Source of the DNA: an uncultured Cellvibrio sp. | GTDB lineage: Bacteria > Pseudomonadota > Gammaproteobacteria > Pseudomonadales > Cellvibrionaceae | DNA length: 24,253 bases | Assembly (NCBI GenBank): GCA_946481735.1 | Contig: CAMLOU010000059.1 | Span: 1 to 24,253, forward strand | Reading direction: 5' to 3' | Part shown: positions 16,601 through 24,253 of the stretch, in pieces | How the letters are laid out: every line of letters begins with the position of its first letter | Numbering within the stretch: position 1 is the first letter of the stretch | Notes under the pieces: model-generated | Database searches by the model: none | What the model was told of the DNA's origin: nothing | The model's input: only the letters and a program-made list of their open reading frames with translations | Made by a program: the position numbers and the translations under genes

Positions 16601-17881
16601 TTATACGCAAGAAATGCGCGACTGAAAAAGGTATTCATAAATTCCCCGTTGCATACCCGGCTTCATGATGCAGGTGTTAGCCAGGGAAAAGTCGCGGAAG
16701 ATTCTCAGCAAACTGACGGCGGTAAATTCACTATCAGCGGCTGACTTTTTTGGAGCAGGTAATAACGCGATGGTCTTATCATCCTGCACGTAACATTTTT
16801 GTGATCGCTCCGGCACTTCCGCACCCGTGTAAAAAAAAGCAAATACCAGCGTGTTTTCATGCATATGCGCACGTAACTTCTCATACACGGCCGACAACTG
16901 CTCGCTATTACAAAAGTTAAAGACATCCCACGCCAGGATCACATCGAACTTAACTGCCGGATCAAAACGCAGTGCATGCTGACGAATTAACGATGGTTCT
17001 GTTTCGGTGGGTGATTTATGCAAGGATGGCAGAAGATCTTCGACATAAAAATTTTCCGCATAACGCAAGAAAAAATCCCCGTTGCGTGTCGCTTTACCGC
17101 CCAGGTCTAACACAGTCGCTGCGGGCGTTTTTTGTAGGTGTTCGCACACCAGCTCAAGAACATAGGAGCGATGTGCCAGCGTCGCATGCGGCAGACTGTG
17201 CAATTCGGCGGAGGCCATCTGGCGGTTAGTATTTTTCCCATCCGGTTGATAGCGCAGTACTTGTTCGGTAATGTCCTGCGCCATCCCCTCCTGCTGCATA
17301 TAGGTATATTCCATGGTGTAGGTGCGCATACTTTTCAGCACGGTAGCGGTATCCATCCCCGCAAAAGGTCGGGAACACAGCACACCGGCGCACTGCATAC
17401 GGGTTTGATACTGATCGAGTATTTGAAAATGACGCGGCACCGCCGGCAGGTTACGGCCCACATATTTAATGGTGTGCAGCAAAGTGTTGGGGCGACAGTG
17501 ACGATTAAGGCGTGCGATCAGCCACTGCAAAGTCTCGCGATCCAGGTAGTTAAAAATATCCCAGGCGAGGATCACATCAAACTGTTTGGTATCGGTAAAT
17601 GCCGAGAGATAGTCATCCAACCCGGCGCGCAAGGCTTCACCGGACACCCATGCTTCGCCGCATTCCGCAAAAAAATTATCCAGGCTTTCAAAATGGATAT
17701 GGCAACTCAGGCGGGAAAAAAACTGGAAGCTGGCAGCTGATGCAGAGCCGAGATCAAGCACGCTGTTGTGAGTGGAGCTTTTGAGCTCGTTGTAGATGGC
17801 GGTGATACCAGGCGAACGATGGATAACCTCCATCGACTGGTTTGCGTTATCGATAAAACCCTTCACAGCCACCGTGAACAA
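16601..17881 (-). CDS. Tandem-duplicated SAM-methyltransferase-like protein
   Basis: This protein of about 426 residues consists of two copies of one methyltransferase-like unit. Copy 1 (about 39-212) and copy 2 (about 255-420) both carry VLDLG (motif I), an acidic motif II, FDVILAWD(I/V)FN at 101-111 and 312-322, a Pro/Val-rich strand, and a closing R-x-(Y/F)-x-(L/M)---T--M---GM---I-E segment. The motif I glycines are sparse (DLGSASA, DLGGKAT), so one or both copies may be degenerate. Substrate is unknown. The start is uncertain: TTG 17881, GTG 17872 and GTG 17866 are all possible; AAAAAGG lies just upstream of TTG. There is no signal peptide. It lies 81 nt downstream of the bactofilin gene on the same strand, with a terminator-like hairpin in between, and ends 195 nt before the pectate lyase start region. 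Confidence 0.72.
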   Translation of the reverse strand: MFTVAVKGFIDNANQSMEVIHRSPGITAIYNELKSSTHNSVLDLGSASAASFQFFSRLSCHIHFESLDNFFAECGEAWVSGEALRAGLDDYLSAFTDTKQFDVILAWDIFNYLDRETLQWLIARLNRHCRPNTLLHTIKYVGRNLPAVPRHFQILDQYQTRMQCAGVLCSRPFAGMDTATVLKSMRTYTMEYTYMQQEGMAQDITEQVLRYQPDGKNTNRQMASAELHSLPHATLAHRSYVLELVCEHLQKTPAATVLDLGGKATRNGDFFLRYAENFYVEDLLPSLHKSPTETEPSLIRQHALRFDPAVKFDVILAWDVFNFCNSEQLSAVYEKLRAHMHENTLVFAFFYTGAEVPERSQKCYVQDDKTIALLPAPKKSAADSEFTAVSLLRIFRDFSLANTCIMKPGMQRGIYEYLFQSRISCV

Positions 17882-17899
17882 ATACCTTTTTAGAACCTA

Positions 17900-17935
17900 T
17901 AAAACGAAACAGCCGTGCTGGAAAACCAACACGGC
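17900..17935 (-). terminator. Terminator-like hairpin downstream of the bactofilin gene
   Basis: On the minus strand, GCCGTG-t-TGG-TTTT-CCA-g-CACGGC (17912-17935) folds into a stem of nine pairs with one mismatch. It is followed by TGTTTCGTTTTAT. This is a fair Rho-independent terminator for the bactofilin transcript. Only about 20 nt remain before the methyltransferase-like gene, too few for a promoter, so that gene is either read through or expressed from a promoter inside the bactofilin gene. Confidence 0.6.
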
Positions 17936-17962
17936 CTCGGCAATGCATTACAGCAAATTTAT

Positions 17963-18592
17963 TTAACCAATATCGTCGACCTTGTCATCTTTCGGCAAAA
18001 TGGATGAACCATAGCTGCTTTTAGGTTCAGGTTTGGTATCGGCATCCATATCCATGTCGATAGAGCCACGGAATTTCGCACCGTCTTCCAGCGTGACGCG
18101 CTCCGCTTTAAGGTTGCCTTTAACCCGGCTGGCGCTCTTGATAGCGATGTGCTCTGCCGCAACGATATCGCCTTCCACACTGCCCTCAACGGTAATCGTT
18201 CTGGCCGCCACGTTCGCTTTGATCACGCCCTGACTGCCGATGGTCAAGTGATTACCTTTAAGATCAATACTGCCTTCTACCTTACCCTGGATCAGTAAAT
18301 CTTCCTCGCCGGTCAATTCGCCCTTGAACATAATCTTCGGGCCGATCACAGCGGTCGGGGCGGCTTTCGCGCGGGATAATTCTGTAACACGACTCCCCGC
18401 ATCCGGTGAGCCGATACCGCTGTAAGCAGGAATCGGATCATTGTTGTCGAGATCATTGCTAAACGCAGGGGAAGGCTCATTCTTGGTAAGACGCATTGAA
18501 TCGCTCCTGTCAATGTCAGAATTTTTTTTGCTGTCGGGTGCGGCGATATCCTTCTTACGGGAAAAGGGAAAACCCGAAAGTATGCCATCCAT
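17963..18592 (-). CDS. Bactofilin (polymer-forming cytoskeletal protein)
   Basis: This 209-residue protein has a disordered, charged N-terminus (about 1-78), a right-handed beta-helix bactofilin domain (about 80-180) and a short charged tail. The core repeats IGPKIMFKGELTGEEDLLIQ, GKVEGSIDLKGNHLTIGSQG and VKGNLKAERVTLEDGAKFRG are typical of the DUF583/bactofilin family, which polymerises without nucleotide and scaffolds envelope processes. The start at 18592 is preceded by AAGGT 9 nt upstream; an in-frame ATG at 18496 is a less likely alternative. There is no membrane segment. It lies between the flagellar export genes and the methyltransferase-like gene on the same strand. In Bacillus some bactofilins are needed for flagellum assembly, so a link is possible but unproven here. 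Confidence 0.92.
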   Translation of the reverse strand: MDGILSGFPFSRKKDIAAPDSKKNSDIDRSDSMRLTKNEPSPAFSNDLDNNDPIPAYSGIGSPDAGSRVTELSRAKAAPTAVIGPKIMFKGELTGEEDLLIQGKVEGSIDLKGNHLTIGSQGVIKANVAARTITVEGSVEGDIVAAEHIAIKSASRVKGNLKAERVTLEDGAKFRGSIDMDMDADTKPEPKSSYGSSILPKDDKVDDIG

Positions 18593-18966
18593 CGGACAAT
18601 TACCTTGTATTGCTGATACATGAACAGTGTCGGCAAGCCGAACTGGTGAGACTCCCCGCTTGCAGATGCCATGTGCACCGAATCGCGTGAAGACATTTCC
18701 TGATGATTGTGAAAATCGCGGAAGGTGATTACAACCTTAGTGGCTTATAGCGGCGACGGTGTGATAATAAGCGAGAAAACGCGCCAAGATTTTAAAAATG
18801 TCAACTGGTTGGCATTTGGTGGATGGACTGGTACTGATAGGGATTGAGGATGAAGGTAAGCAAATGGTTTAAGGGATGATTTCAGGGAAATGTATTGAGG
18901 AGAATGTTTCGGGAATGGGTGTCGGATTACGCTGCGCTAACCCGACCTACGGGAGAATTGGATGAA
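18593..18966. other. Intergenic region between flhB and bactofilin
   Basis: About 370 bp carry no supported gene. Apart from the repeat at 18920-18950 I see only a short TGTAT-N5-ATACA inverted repeat near 18607-18621, just upstream of the bactofilin ribosome-binding site, and no clear promoter. The bactofilin promoter is expected here. Confidence 0.4.
18920..18950. repeat. REP-like intergenic repeat downstream of flhB
   Basis: The sequence TGTCGGATTACGCTGCGCTA followed by ACCCGACCTAC is a motif that recurs in intergenic spaces of many gammaproteobacteria, recognised from memory. It is an imperfect palindrome: GTCGGATTA and TAACCCGAC pair at 8 of 9 positions (the ninth is a G-T wobble) around an 8-nt loop. 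It lies 17 nt beyond the flhB stop. No T-run follows. Confidence 0.6.
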
Positions 18967-20103
18967 TTAATCAAACTGCATATTCTTGGGAATTTTGATA
19001 TTACGCGGGTATGTGGGTTTCTCGCCTTTGCCGCGGCGGAAGTTGCGTAGCTGGAAGACGTAGGCGAGCACTTGGGCAACAGCCATGTATAACGCGGCGG
19101 GAATTTCCTGGTCGACGTCGGTGGTGTGATAAATCGCGCGGGCGAGTACGGGGGATTCGATAATTTCTATCTTGTGGGCTTTGGCAATTTCACGAATTTT
19201 CAAGGCAACATGATCGCCGCCTTTGGCAAGCATGATGGGTGTAGCCATTTTTTCCGGGTCGTATTTCAGTGCAACGGCGTAATGGGTCGGGTTGGTGATG
19301 ATCACGTCCGCATCGGGCACATTGGACATCATGCGGCGCTGGGCCATCTCCCGTTGCAGTTGGCGAATGCGGCCTTTTACTTCCGGTTTTCCTTCCGTGT
19401 CTTTTACTTCATCTTTTAATTCCTGCCGCGACATCTTTAATTTTTTATTGTGATCCCAGATCTGGAACGGCACATCAACAGCGGCAATTAAAATGGTCGA
19501 TGCTGATAAGATAATGGCCGCATAGCCGCTGATTTTGAGCGAGTGAATAATGGCGTTATTGACGGTTTCGTCAGCGAGGCGAAACATGGCTTGCTCAAAC
19601 GCCAGCAGTAACAAAATCGTCGCACCGAGAATCACCGCAACTTTTCCCAACGCCTTGGCTAGTTCAACTAACGCCTTCATGGAAAACATGCGCTTGGTCC
19701 CGGCAATCGGGTCCATACGGCTGAACTTCGGCGCCATGGCTTTGCCGCTGAATAACCAGCCGCCCAATGCAATGGGGCCGACTATCGACGCGACTAACAG
19801 CATGCCGAACAACGGCAAGAGACTCAGCAAGCCATCGAACATGGATGCTGACAGATAGGCGATCATCGTCTGTGGATCAAAGATCGCCTCGCGGGGAATG
19901 GTAAAGTTGTAGCGTGTAACCTCCATAAGCTTGCCGCCCATGTATTGGCCGAACACCATCAAGCCAATGGTGCCTAGCAATAAAATTGCCGTGGTAGTGA
20001 GGTCGCGGGATCGGGGAATCTGGCCTTCTTCGCGCGCCTTTTCAAGTTTTCGCGAGGAGGCCTCTTCCGTTTTTTCCTGGCCGTTGTCATCTTCTTCAGC
20101 CAT
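18967..20103 (-). CDS. flhB: Flagellar export apparatus protein FlhB
   Basis: This 378-residue inner-membrane protein switches export specificity from hook to filament proteins. A charged cytoplasmic N-terminus contains EKTEEASSRKLEKAREEGQI (family signature). Four hydrophobic segments follow (about 34-55, 90-118, 148-172, 190-212), then the cytoplasmic domain with the self-cleaving NPTH at Asn271-His274 followed by YAVALKYD. Its ATG overlaps the fliR stop by one base (TAATG), showing translational coupling. flhA does not follow in this window; a bactofilin gene does, about 370 bp away. Confidence 0.97.
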   Translation of the reverse strand: MAEEDDNGQEKTEEASSRKLEKAREEGQIPRSRDLTTTAILLLGTIGLMVFGQYMGGKLMEVTRYNFTIPREAIFDPQTMIAYLSASMFDGLLSLLPLFGMLLVASIVGPIALGGWLFSGKAMAPKFSRMDPIAGTKRMFSMKALVELAKALGKVAVILGATILLLLAFEQAMFRLADETVNNAIIHSLKISGYAAIILSASTILIAAVDVPFQIWDHNKKLKMSRQELKDEVKDTEGKPEVKGRIRQLQREMAQRRMMSNVPDADVIITNPTHYAVALKYDPEKMATPIMLAKGGDHVALKIREIAKAHKIEIIESPVLARAIYHTTDVDQEIPAALYMAVAQVLAYVFQLRNFRRGKGEKPTYPRNIKIPKNMQFD

Positions 20104-20888
20104 TAAGGTACTCCCACCAGGGTTTGTACCATCGCTATGCCCTCTTCTATCAGTGATTCAAACACCGGCAAGAAATTGGCAAGACTGAACCAGATCAACA
20201 ACAAGCCAAACAGCAAGGTAATGGGAAAACCCACTGCAAAGATATTCATCTGCGGCGCCGAGCGGCTCATCACGCCAAAGGAAATATTCACAATCAACAG
20301 CGAGGTAAATAATGGCAAGGCAATCACCAGCGCGGCGCTGAACATCCAGGAACCCATGCTCACAATCAGGACAAAACTGTCAGTGGTTAGACCGGAGCCA
20401 CTCATGGGCATCGTCGTAAAACTGTCCACCAGCAATTGAATAACAATGGCGTGGCCATTGATGCTTAAAAACAATAGCGTCGATAACAATAAATAAAACT
20501 GCGATAACACCGTGACGCTGACGCCGCTGGATGGATCATTCATGGCTGCAAACCCCAAACCCATCTTTAAGGCAATATATTGACCGGCCAGCACAAACAC
20601 GTGCATCACCACTTGCAACATAAAACCCAGGGCAACACCGACGAGCAGTTCCTTCACCAGCATCACCATGGCTTCGACCGATACTAACGACACAACAGGC
20701 GCAGGTGGTAACAAGGGCACAATCAGCAGCGTGGTGAATAATGTCAGTATTATGCGAACCCGCGCCGGTACCGTGCGAGCACCGATCACCGGCACCATAA
20801 AGTAAAAACCGCTGATGCGAATCATCGGCCAGAGGTACTGACCGATAAATGCCATAAGCTGGGTTTCACTGACAACAAGTTCATTCAT
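20103..20888 (-). CDS. fliR: Flagellar export gate protein FliR
   Basis: This 261-residue protein has about six hydrophobic segments and the FliR-family pattern: FMVPVIGARTVPARVRI near the N-terminus, ALGFMLQVVMHVFVLAGQ in the middle and a MSRSAPQMNIFAVGFPITL block near the C-terminus. It is part of the membrane-embedded export gate with FliP and FliQ. It lies 9 nt after fliQ and overlaps flhB by one base, consistent with the fliLMNOPQR-flhB transcript. Confidence 0.96.
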   Translation of the reverse strand: MNELVVSETQLMAFIGQYLWPMIRISGFYFMVPVIGARTVPARVRIILTLFTTLLIVPLLPPAPVVSLVSVEAMVMLVKELLVGVALGFMLQVVMHVFVLAGQYIALKMGLGFAAMNDPSSGVSVTVLSQFYLLLSTLLFLSINGHAIVIQLLVDSFTTMPMSGSGLTTDSFVLIVSMGSWMFSAALVIALPLFTSLLIVNISFGVMSRSAPQMNIFAVGFPITLLFGLLLIWFSLANFLPVFESLIEEGIAMVQTLVGVP

Positions 20889-20897
20889 GCTGAATGC

Positions 20898-21167
20898 TTA
20901 GCCGATCAAAAAGGGGACATTGGTAAACAGTCGATCAAATAAATCCATAAACTCTGTCAACAACCAGGGACCGACCATCATGATGGTCGCAATGGTCATG
21001 ATTAAACGCGGCAGAAAACTCAGGGTTTGTTCGTTAATTTGCGTGGCGGCCTGGAACATACTGACCACCAAACCGACAATCAGGCTGGGGCCGACGATCA
21101 CAACAACCATCAGCATGGTGAGGTAAAACGCATCGGCAAATAAATCCATGACCACTTCGGGAGTCAT
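20898..21167 (-). CDS. fliQ: Flagellar export gate protein FliQ
   Basis: This 89-residue, two-helix membrane protein starts MTPEVVMDLFADAFYLTMLM and has the FliQ-type VGLVVSMFQAATQINEQTLSFLPR segment in its middle. I chose ATG 21167 over the upstream in-frame start at 21224 because GAGGA precedes it by 7 nt and the length then equals the family's usual 89 residues; the longer version would run through the fliP stop. It is 11 nt after fliP. Confidence 0.95.
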   Translation of the reverse strand: MTPEVVMDLFADAFYLTMLMVVVIVGPSLIVGLVVSMFQAATQINEQTLSFLPRLIMTIATIMMVGPWLLTEFMDLFDRLFTNVPFLIG

Positions 21168-21178
21168 AAGGGCGTCCT

Positions 21179-22003
21179 CTATACACCGAAACTGGCGGCG
21201 AGTGTGCCGACAATCATGGCCCAACCGTCCACCAATACGAACAACATAATCTTGAACGGCAAAGAGATAATCAGCGGCGATAACATCATCATCCCCATGG
21301 CCATCAAGACGCTGGATACCACGATATCAATCACCAGAAAGGGAATAAAAATAATAAAACCGATCTGGAACGCGGTTTTTAATTCGCTGACAATAAACGC
21401 CGGTACCAGAATGCTGAAGGGGGTTTCTTCCGGCGTAGCGATGGGCGGATTGCCGGCAATACCGACAAAGAGCGCAATATCGGATTCGCGGGTCTGCCCC
21501 ATCATAAACGCATGAAAAGGCGCAGCGGTATTCGCCAGGGCTTGTTGCGCATTGATTTGTTGGTTGATGTAGGGCTGCAAAGCGGTTTCGTTAACCTGGT
21601 TAAACACTGGCTGCATGATAAAAAACGTCAGGAACAATGCCAGCCCTATCAATACCTGGTTCGATGGCGACTGCTGCAAACCCAGCGCCTGGCGCAGGAT
21701 CGAAAATACAATAATGATGCGCGTGAACGACGTCATCATCATCAACAATGCCGGCAAGAAGGTCAGCATTGTCATGATCGCCAGGATCTGCAAGGTCACT
21801 GTATATTCCTGGGTACCGTCAGCGTTGGTTGTGACCGTTAACGCAGGCAAACCGGGAATTGCCGGCAATGCGCCACCTACCTGGCTGTCGGACGGTGGTG
21901 CCGGCTCCAGCGGCGCATCGGTTTGCGCGTGCACATTGACTGCCAACAATACACAGGCAATAAACAATAAACGCAGGCAAGGCATGATGAATTTATACAG
22001 CAT
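21179..22003 (-). CDS. fliP: Flagellar export gate protein FliP
   Basis: This 274-residue precursor has an N-terminal signal peptide (cleavage near residue 26, NVHA/QTD), as is usual for FliP. The family signatures [20 protein letters not shown] and [20 protein letters not shown] are present, with four hydrophobic segments. It forms the core pentamer of the export gate with FliQ and FliR. GGGAA lies 8 nt before the ATG. The stop TAG is part of the fliQ ribosome-binding site region. Confidence 0.97.
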   Translation of the reverse strand: MLYKFIMPCLRLLFIACVLLAVNVHAQTDAPLEPAPPSDSQVGGALPAIPGLPALTVTTNADGTQEYTVTLQILAIMTMLTFLPALLMMMTSFTRIIIVFSILRQALGLQQSPSNQVLIGLALFLTFFIMQPVFNQVNETALQPYINQQINAQQALANTAAPFHAFMMGQTRESDIALFVGIAGNPPIATPEETPFSILVPAFIVSELKTAFQIGFIIFIPFLVIDIVVSSVLMAMGMMMLSPLIISLPFKIMLFVLVDGWAMIVGTLAASFGV

Positions 22004-22046
22004 GGTGTCGTTCCCGGAACGAGAGTGTTAAAGGCAGCACAGCCGC

Positions 22047-22679
22047 TTACAAGGCGGTTTTATCCGCGGAATCCGCTGAGGTTTTGCTATTCTTTTGTTG
22101 CAACAGCGTCATCAGTTTTTTACCGAAATCCGACGCAGCCGGTGATGTGTCACCCGGTGCAAGGATCGGCTCATTGAAAACATGCAGCGTATTAATTTGC
22201 GTGGCGGTAATGCCCAGCAATAATTGTTGCCCCCCGACATCAACCACGGCCAAACGCTCGCGCGTGCCCAGCGGCAGACTCGCGATAATTTTGATGGAAG
22301 AATTGTTGAACAGGCCGCCCTGGTTGAAACGACGTAAAAACCAGCCGAGCACCAGGATAAGCGCAACAATAAACACCAGGCCCATGGCTACACTGGCGAG
22401 GTGCGTGCTGCTACTGATTCGCGTAGCGCCCTGCCCCGCTTTTTTTTCCATGACCGGAGCCGTTTGCGTTGAAGGCGTTGTTGTTGAAGACGGCACGGTT
22501 GAGTATGTTGCTGTTGAAGGTAGTACAACAGGCGCAGCCGCTTCCTGCGGTGTGGTTTGATTGATGTCAGGTGCTGTCGGTTCGCTGTCAGCAAACGCCG
22601 GTACAGTACACAACAACAAACCGGCTACGAGCAAAGCACCCCGGCGGGCGCGTAAATTTTTTCCAGCAGTCGGATTCAT
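22047..22679 (-). CDS. fliO: Flagellar biosynthetic protein FliO
   Basis: This 210-residue protein has an N-terminal signal peptide (about 1-30, PAFA/DSE), a Thr/Ser/Pro-rich periplasmic stretch (about 35-80), one transmembrane helix (about 95-118; VAMGLVFIVALILVLGWFL) and a cytoplasmic domain (about 125-190; NSSIKIIASLPLGTRERLAV and VGGQQLLLGIT are the FliO pattern). It assists assembly of the FliP-FliQ-FliR gate. I chose ATG 22679 over GTG 22685 because AGGG lies 5 nt upstream. It lies 22 nt after fliN. Confidence 0.93.
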   Translation of the reverse strand: MNPTAGKNLRARRGALLVAGLLLCTVPAFADSEPTAPDINQTTPQEAAAPVVLPSTATYSTVPSSTTTPSTQTAPVMEKKAGQGATRISSSTHLASVAMGLVFIVALILVLGWFLRRFNQGGLFNNSSIKIIASLPLGTRERLAVVDVGGQQLLLGITATQINTLHVFNEPILAPGDTSPAASDFGKKLMTLLQQKNSKTSADSADKTAL

Positions 22680-22701
22680 TATCACCCTGGGTCGCTCTGT
22701 A

Positions 22702-23097
22702 TCAGCGCAATTTTTTGATACGTTCAGATGGACTGATCACATCGGTCATGCGAATACCAAATTTTTCATTCACCACCACCACTTCACCATGCGCAATCAA
22801 TGTGCCGTTAACCAGCACGTCCAGCGGTTCACCGGCCAGACGATCCAGCTCGATCACCGAGCCCTGGTTCAGTTGCAATAAATTGCGAATGGTAATGGAG
22901 GTGCGGCCAACTTCCATAGAGATGGACACCGGAATATCCAGAATCAATTCCAGTTCCGGACTGGGGCCGTTTTTCGCTTCCGTGTCAAATTCGTCAAGCT
23001 CCACGGCGCTGACAGCCGCTTCGGCATCTGCCTGTTCTTGCATGGCAGCGGCCCAATCATCGGCCATTGCGTCTTGATCAATATCATCTTTTGCCAC
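22702..23097 (-). CDS. fliN: Flagellar motor switch protein FliN
   Basis: This 131-residue protein of the C-ring has an acidic N-terminal region (about 1-50) followed by the SpoA domain (about 58-128; LDIPVSISMEVGRTSITIRN, LLQLNQGSVIELDRLAGEPL and VNEKFGIRMTDVISP). The start is GTG 23097, supported by AAGGAG 6 nt upstream; the 19-residue upstream extension to 23154 is without support and lies inside fliM. The gene overlaps the fliM stop by 14 nt. FliN with FliM sets rotation sense and torque. Confidence 0.95.
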   Translation of the reverse strand: MAKDDIDQDAMADDWAAAMQEQADAEAAVSAVELDEFDTEAKNGPSPELELILDIPVSISMEVGRTSITIRNLLQLNQGSVIELDRLAGEPLDVLVNGTLIAHGEVVVVNEKFGIRMTDVISPSERIKKLR

Positions 23098-24094
23098 GGG
23101 AGGCTCCTTCAGTACCAGAAATATTTTGTGCGCTACTACGATCAATAAATTCAAAAATTTTCAACGCGAGGTTACCGCGATGCTGGCCGAGTTGGGTGCG
23201 GAATATCGGCACACCATTGGCGGTCACCACGTGATGTTCGGGGAATTCGATGGGAATGATATCGCCGGCCTTTAAGTTAACAATATCGCGCAGGGTGATC
23301 TCACGCCGAACGATATCGCACTCCAGATCAACCTTGGCGGTAAGCACGTCTTCTTTTAAAGCTTTAATCCAGCGCTCATCCTGCTCGTCGCTGTCGCTCT
23401 GTAAACCGGCATCCAGTACTTCGCGGATCGGTTCGATCATGGAATACGGCATGGTGATGTGAATTTCACCACCGCCGCCATCCAATTCGACATGAAAGGT
23501 GCTGACCACCACGACTTCGCTGGGGCTGACAATGTTGGCCAGTGATGGATTAACCTCGGAATTGATGTATTCGAAATTAATCGGCATCACCGCTTTCCAG
23601 GCTTCGGCCAGATCAACAAATGCCTGGTTGAGTACCATCTGTACAACACGTAATTCTGTCGGGGTAAATTCACGGCCTTCGATCTTGGCGTGGCGACCAT
23701 CGCCACCAAAAAAATTATCCACCAGTTTGAAGACCAGGCGTGCATCGAGAATAACCAGCGCGGTGCCGCGTAACGGGCGAAACTTGATCATGTTCAGGCT
23801 GGTGGGCACATACAGTGTGTGCACATACTCGCCGAATTTCTGAATCTGAATACCGCCCACGGAGACGTCGGCGGTGCGACGTAACATGTTGAACATGCTG
23901 ATGCGGGTATAACGCGCAAAACGTTCGTTGATCATCTCCAGCGTAGGCATGCGCCCGCGCACGATACGGTCCTGGCTGGTCAGGTCATAGGCGCGTACCG
24001 AACCCGGCTCGTCATCGGAATCGGTATTGATATCGCCGTCGTCAACGCCGTGGAGCAGCGCGTCGATTTCGTCTTGTGATAATAAATCCTGCAC
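23084..24094 (-). CDS. fliM: Flagellar motor switch protein FliM
   Basis: This 336-residue C-ring protein starts at GTG 24094. The N-terminal LLSQDEIDALL is the conserved CheY-phosphate binding segment. The middle CheC-like domain (about 45-230) includes GRMPTLEMINERFARYTRIS, and the SpoA-like domain (about 245-315) includes LRDIVNLKAGDIIPIEFPEH. It transmits the chemotaxis signal to the rotor. It lies 21 nt after fliL and overlaps fliN by 14 nt. Confidence 0.97.
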   Translation of the reverse strand: MQDLLSQDEIDALLHGVDDGDINTDSDDEPGSVRAYDLTSQDRIVRGRMPTLEMINERFARYTRISMFNMLRRTADVSVGGIQIQKFGEYVHTLYVPTSLNMIKFRPLRGTALVILDARLVFKLVDNFFGGDGRHAKIEGREFTPTELRVVQMVLNQAFVDLAEAWKAVMPINFEYINSEVNPSLANIVSPSEVVVVSTFHVELDGGGGEIHITMPYSMIEPIREVLDAGLQSDSDEQDERWIKALKEDVLTAKVDLECDIVRREITLRDIVNLKAGDIIPIEFPEHHVVTANGVPIFRTQLGQHRGNLALKIFEFIDRSSAQNISGTEGASRGKR

Positions 24095-24115
24095 GATCTC
24101 TTGCCTCTGACGTTT

Positions 24116-24253
24116 TTATTGCATCACAAAGTTGACGAACAACACCTGTTCGATACCTGGTTTACCTATTTCCTGCTGCAAGACTTCCTGAATTTTTACC
24201 AGTGCCTGTTCGCGCAAGGCCTCTTTACCTTCGGCGGTTTGCAAGGTTTCAAA
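24116..24253 (-). CDS. fliL: C-terminal part of flagellar stator-associated protein FliL (truncated by window edge)
   Basis: The open frame enters from the right edge and stops at TAA 24116-24118. The 45 visible residues end with EQVLFVNFVMQ, preceded by EALREQALVKIQEVLQQEIG, the usual FliL C-terminus. FliL is an inner-membrane protein that supports stator function. The start lies outside the window. Placement directly before fliM matches the common fliL-fliM order. Confidence 0.9.
   Translation of the reverse strand, partial: FETLQTAEGKEALREQALVKIQEVLQQEIGKPGIEQVLFVNFVMQ

Noticed and set aside
17138..17740. 200-codon open frame on the plus strand
   Set aside because: It is antisense to the duplicated methyltransferase-like gene, which has repeated conserved motifs. 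The antisense product shows no domain or good ribosome-binding site.
21168..21224. Longer FliQ start at 21224
   Set aside because: The 19 extra residues are read through the fliP stop region, are not hydrophobic like FliQ and lack support; the start at 21167 has a strong ribosome-binding site and gives the usual length.
1..24253. CRISPR arrays, tRNA, rRNA, insertion sequences, phage attachment sites
   Set aside because: I saw no regularly spaced direct repeats, no tRNA-like cloverleaf ends, no rRNA-like sequence and no transposase or integrase gene in the window.

Overview
The window looks like chromosomal DNA of a polysaccharide-degrading, flagellated gammaproteobacterium, most likely Cellvibrio or a close relative. 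The evidence is a set of secreted CAZymes with polyserine linkers (a GH5 endoglucanase with two CBM6 modules, a GH18 chitinase, a PL1 pectate lyase), a flagellar fliLMNOPQR-flhB block in the Pseudomonas/Cellvibrio order, and a prkA-yeaH-spoVR operon. The taxon is inferred from protein features, not from a marker gene.

Layout. Positions 1-950 (+) hold the tail of an unknown gene, a Tse2-like ADP-ribosyltransferase toxin and a small acidic partner that is probably its immunity protein or antitoxin, closed by a strong terminator. Positions 949-2056 (-) hold a TetR regulator and a DUF1348/SnoaL-like gene, with a palindromic operator inside the promoter. Positions 2304-9318 form a glycoside-hydrolase island: endoglucanase (+), membrane-anchored AraC-type regulator (-), chitinase (+), and a second paralogous membrane AraC-type regulator (-). 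A large nested palindrome lies between the chitinase and the second regulator. Positions 9319-9892 are a long leader and promoter region. Positions 9893-14688 (+) are prkA, yeaH and spoVR, a conserved stress/stationary-phase trio. Positions 14723-16405 (-) encode a modular pectate lyase with an elaborate palindromic promoter. Positions 16601-18592 (-) encode an internally duplicated methyltransferase-like protein and a bactofilin. Positions 18967-24253 (-) are the flagellar switch and export-gate genes, ending in the C-terminal part of fliL at the window edge.

How the genes work together. The three CAZymes attack cellulose or beta-glucan, chitin and pectin outside the cytoplasm. The two AraC-type proteins with seven predicted membrane helices are natural candidates for sensing breakdown products and controlling the adjacent enzymes. 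FliM and FliN form the C-ring, and FliO/P/Q/R/FlhB the export gate. The bactofilin beside them may act at the cell envelope. The most unusual items are the Tse2-like toxin pair, the tandem-duplicated methyltransferase-like protein, the flanking pair of membrane AraC regulators, and the nested palindromes at 8020-8125 and 16415-16509.
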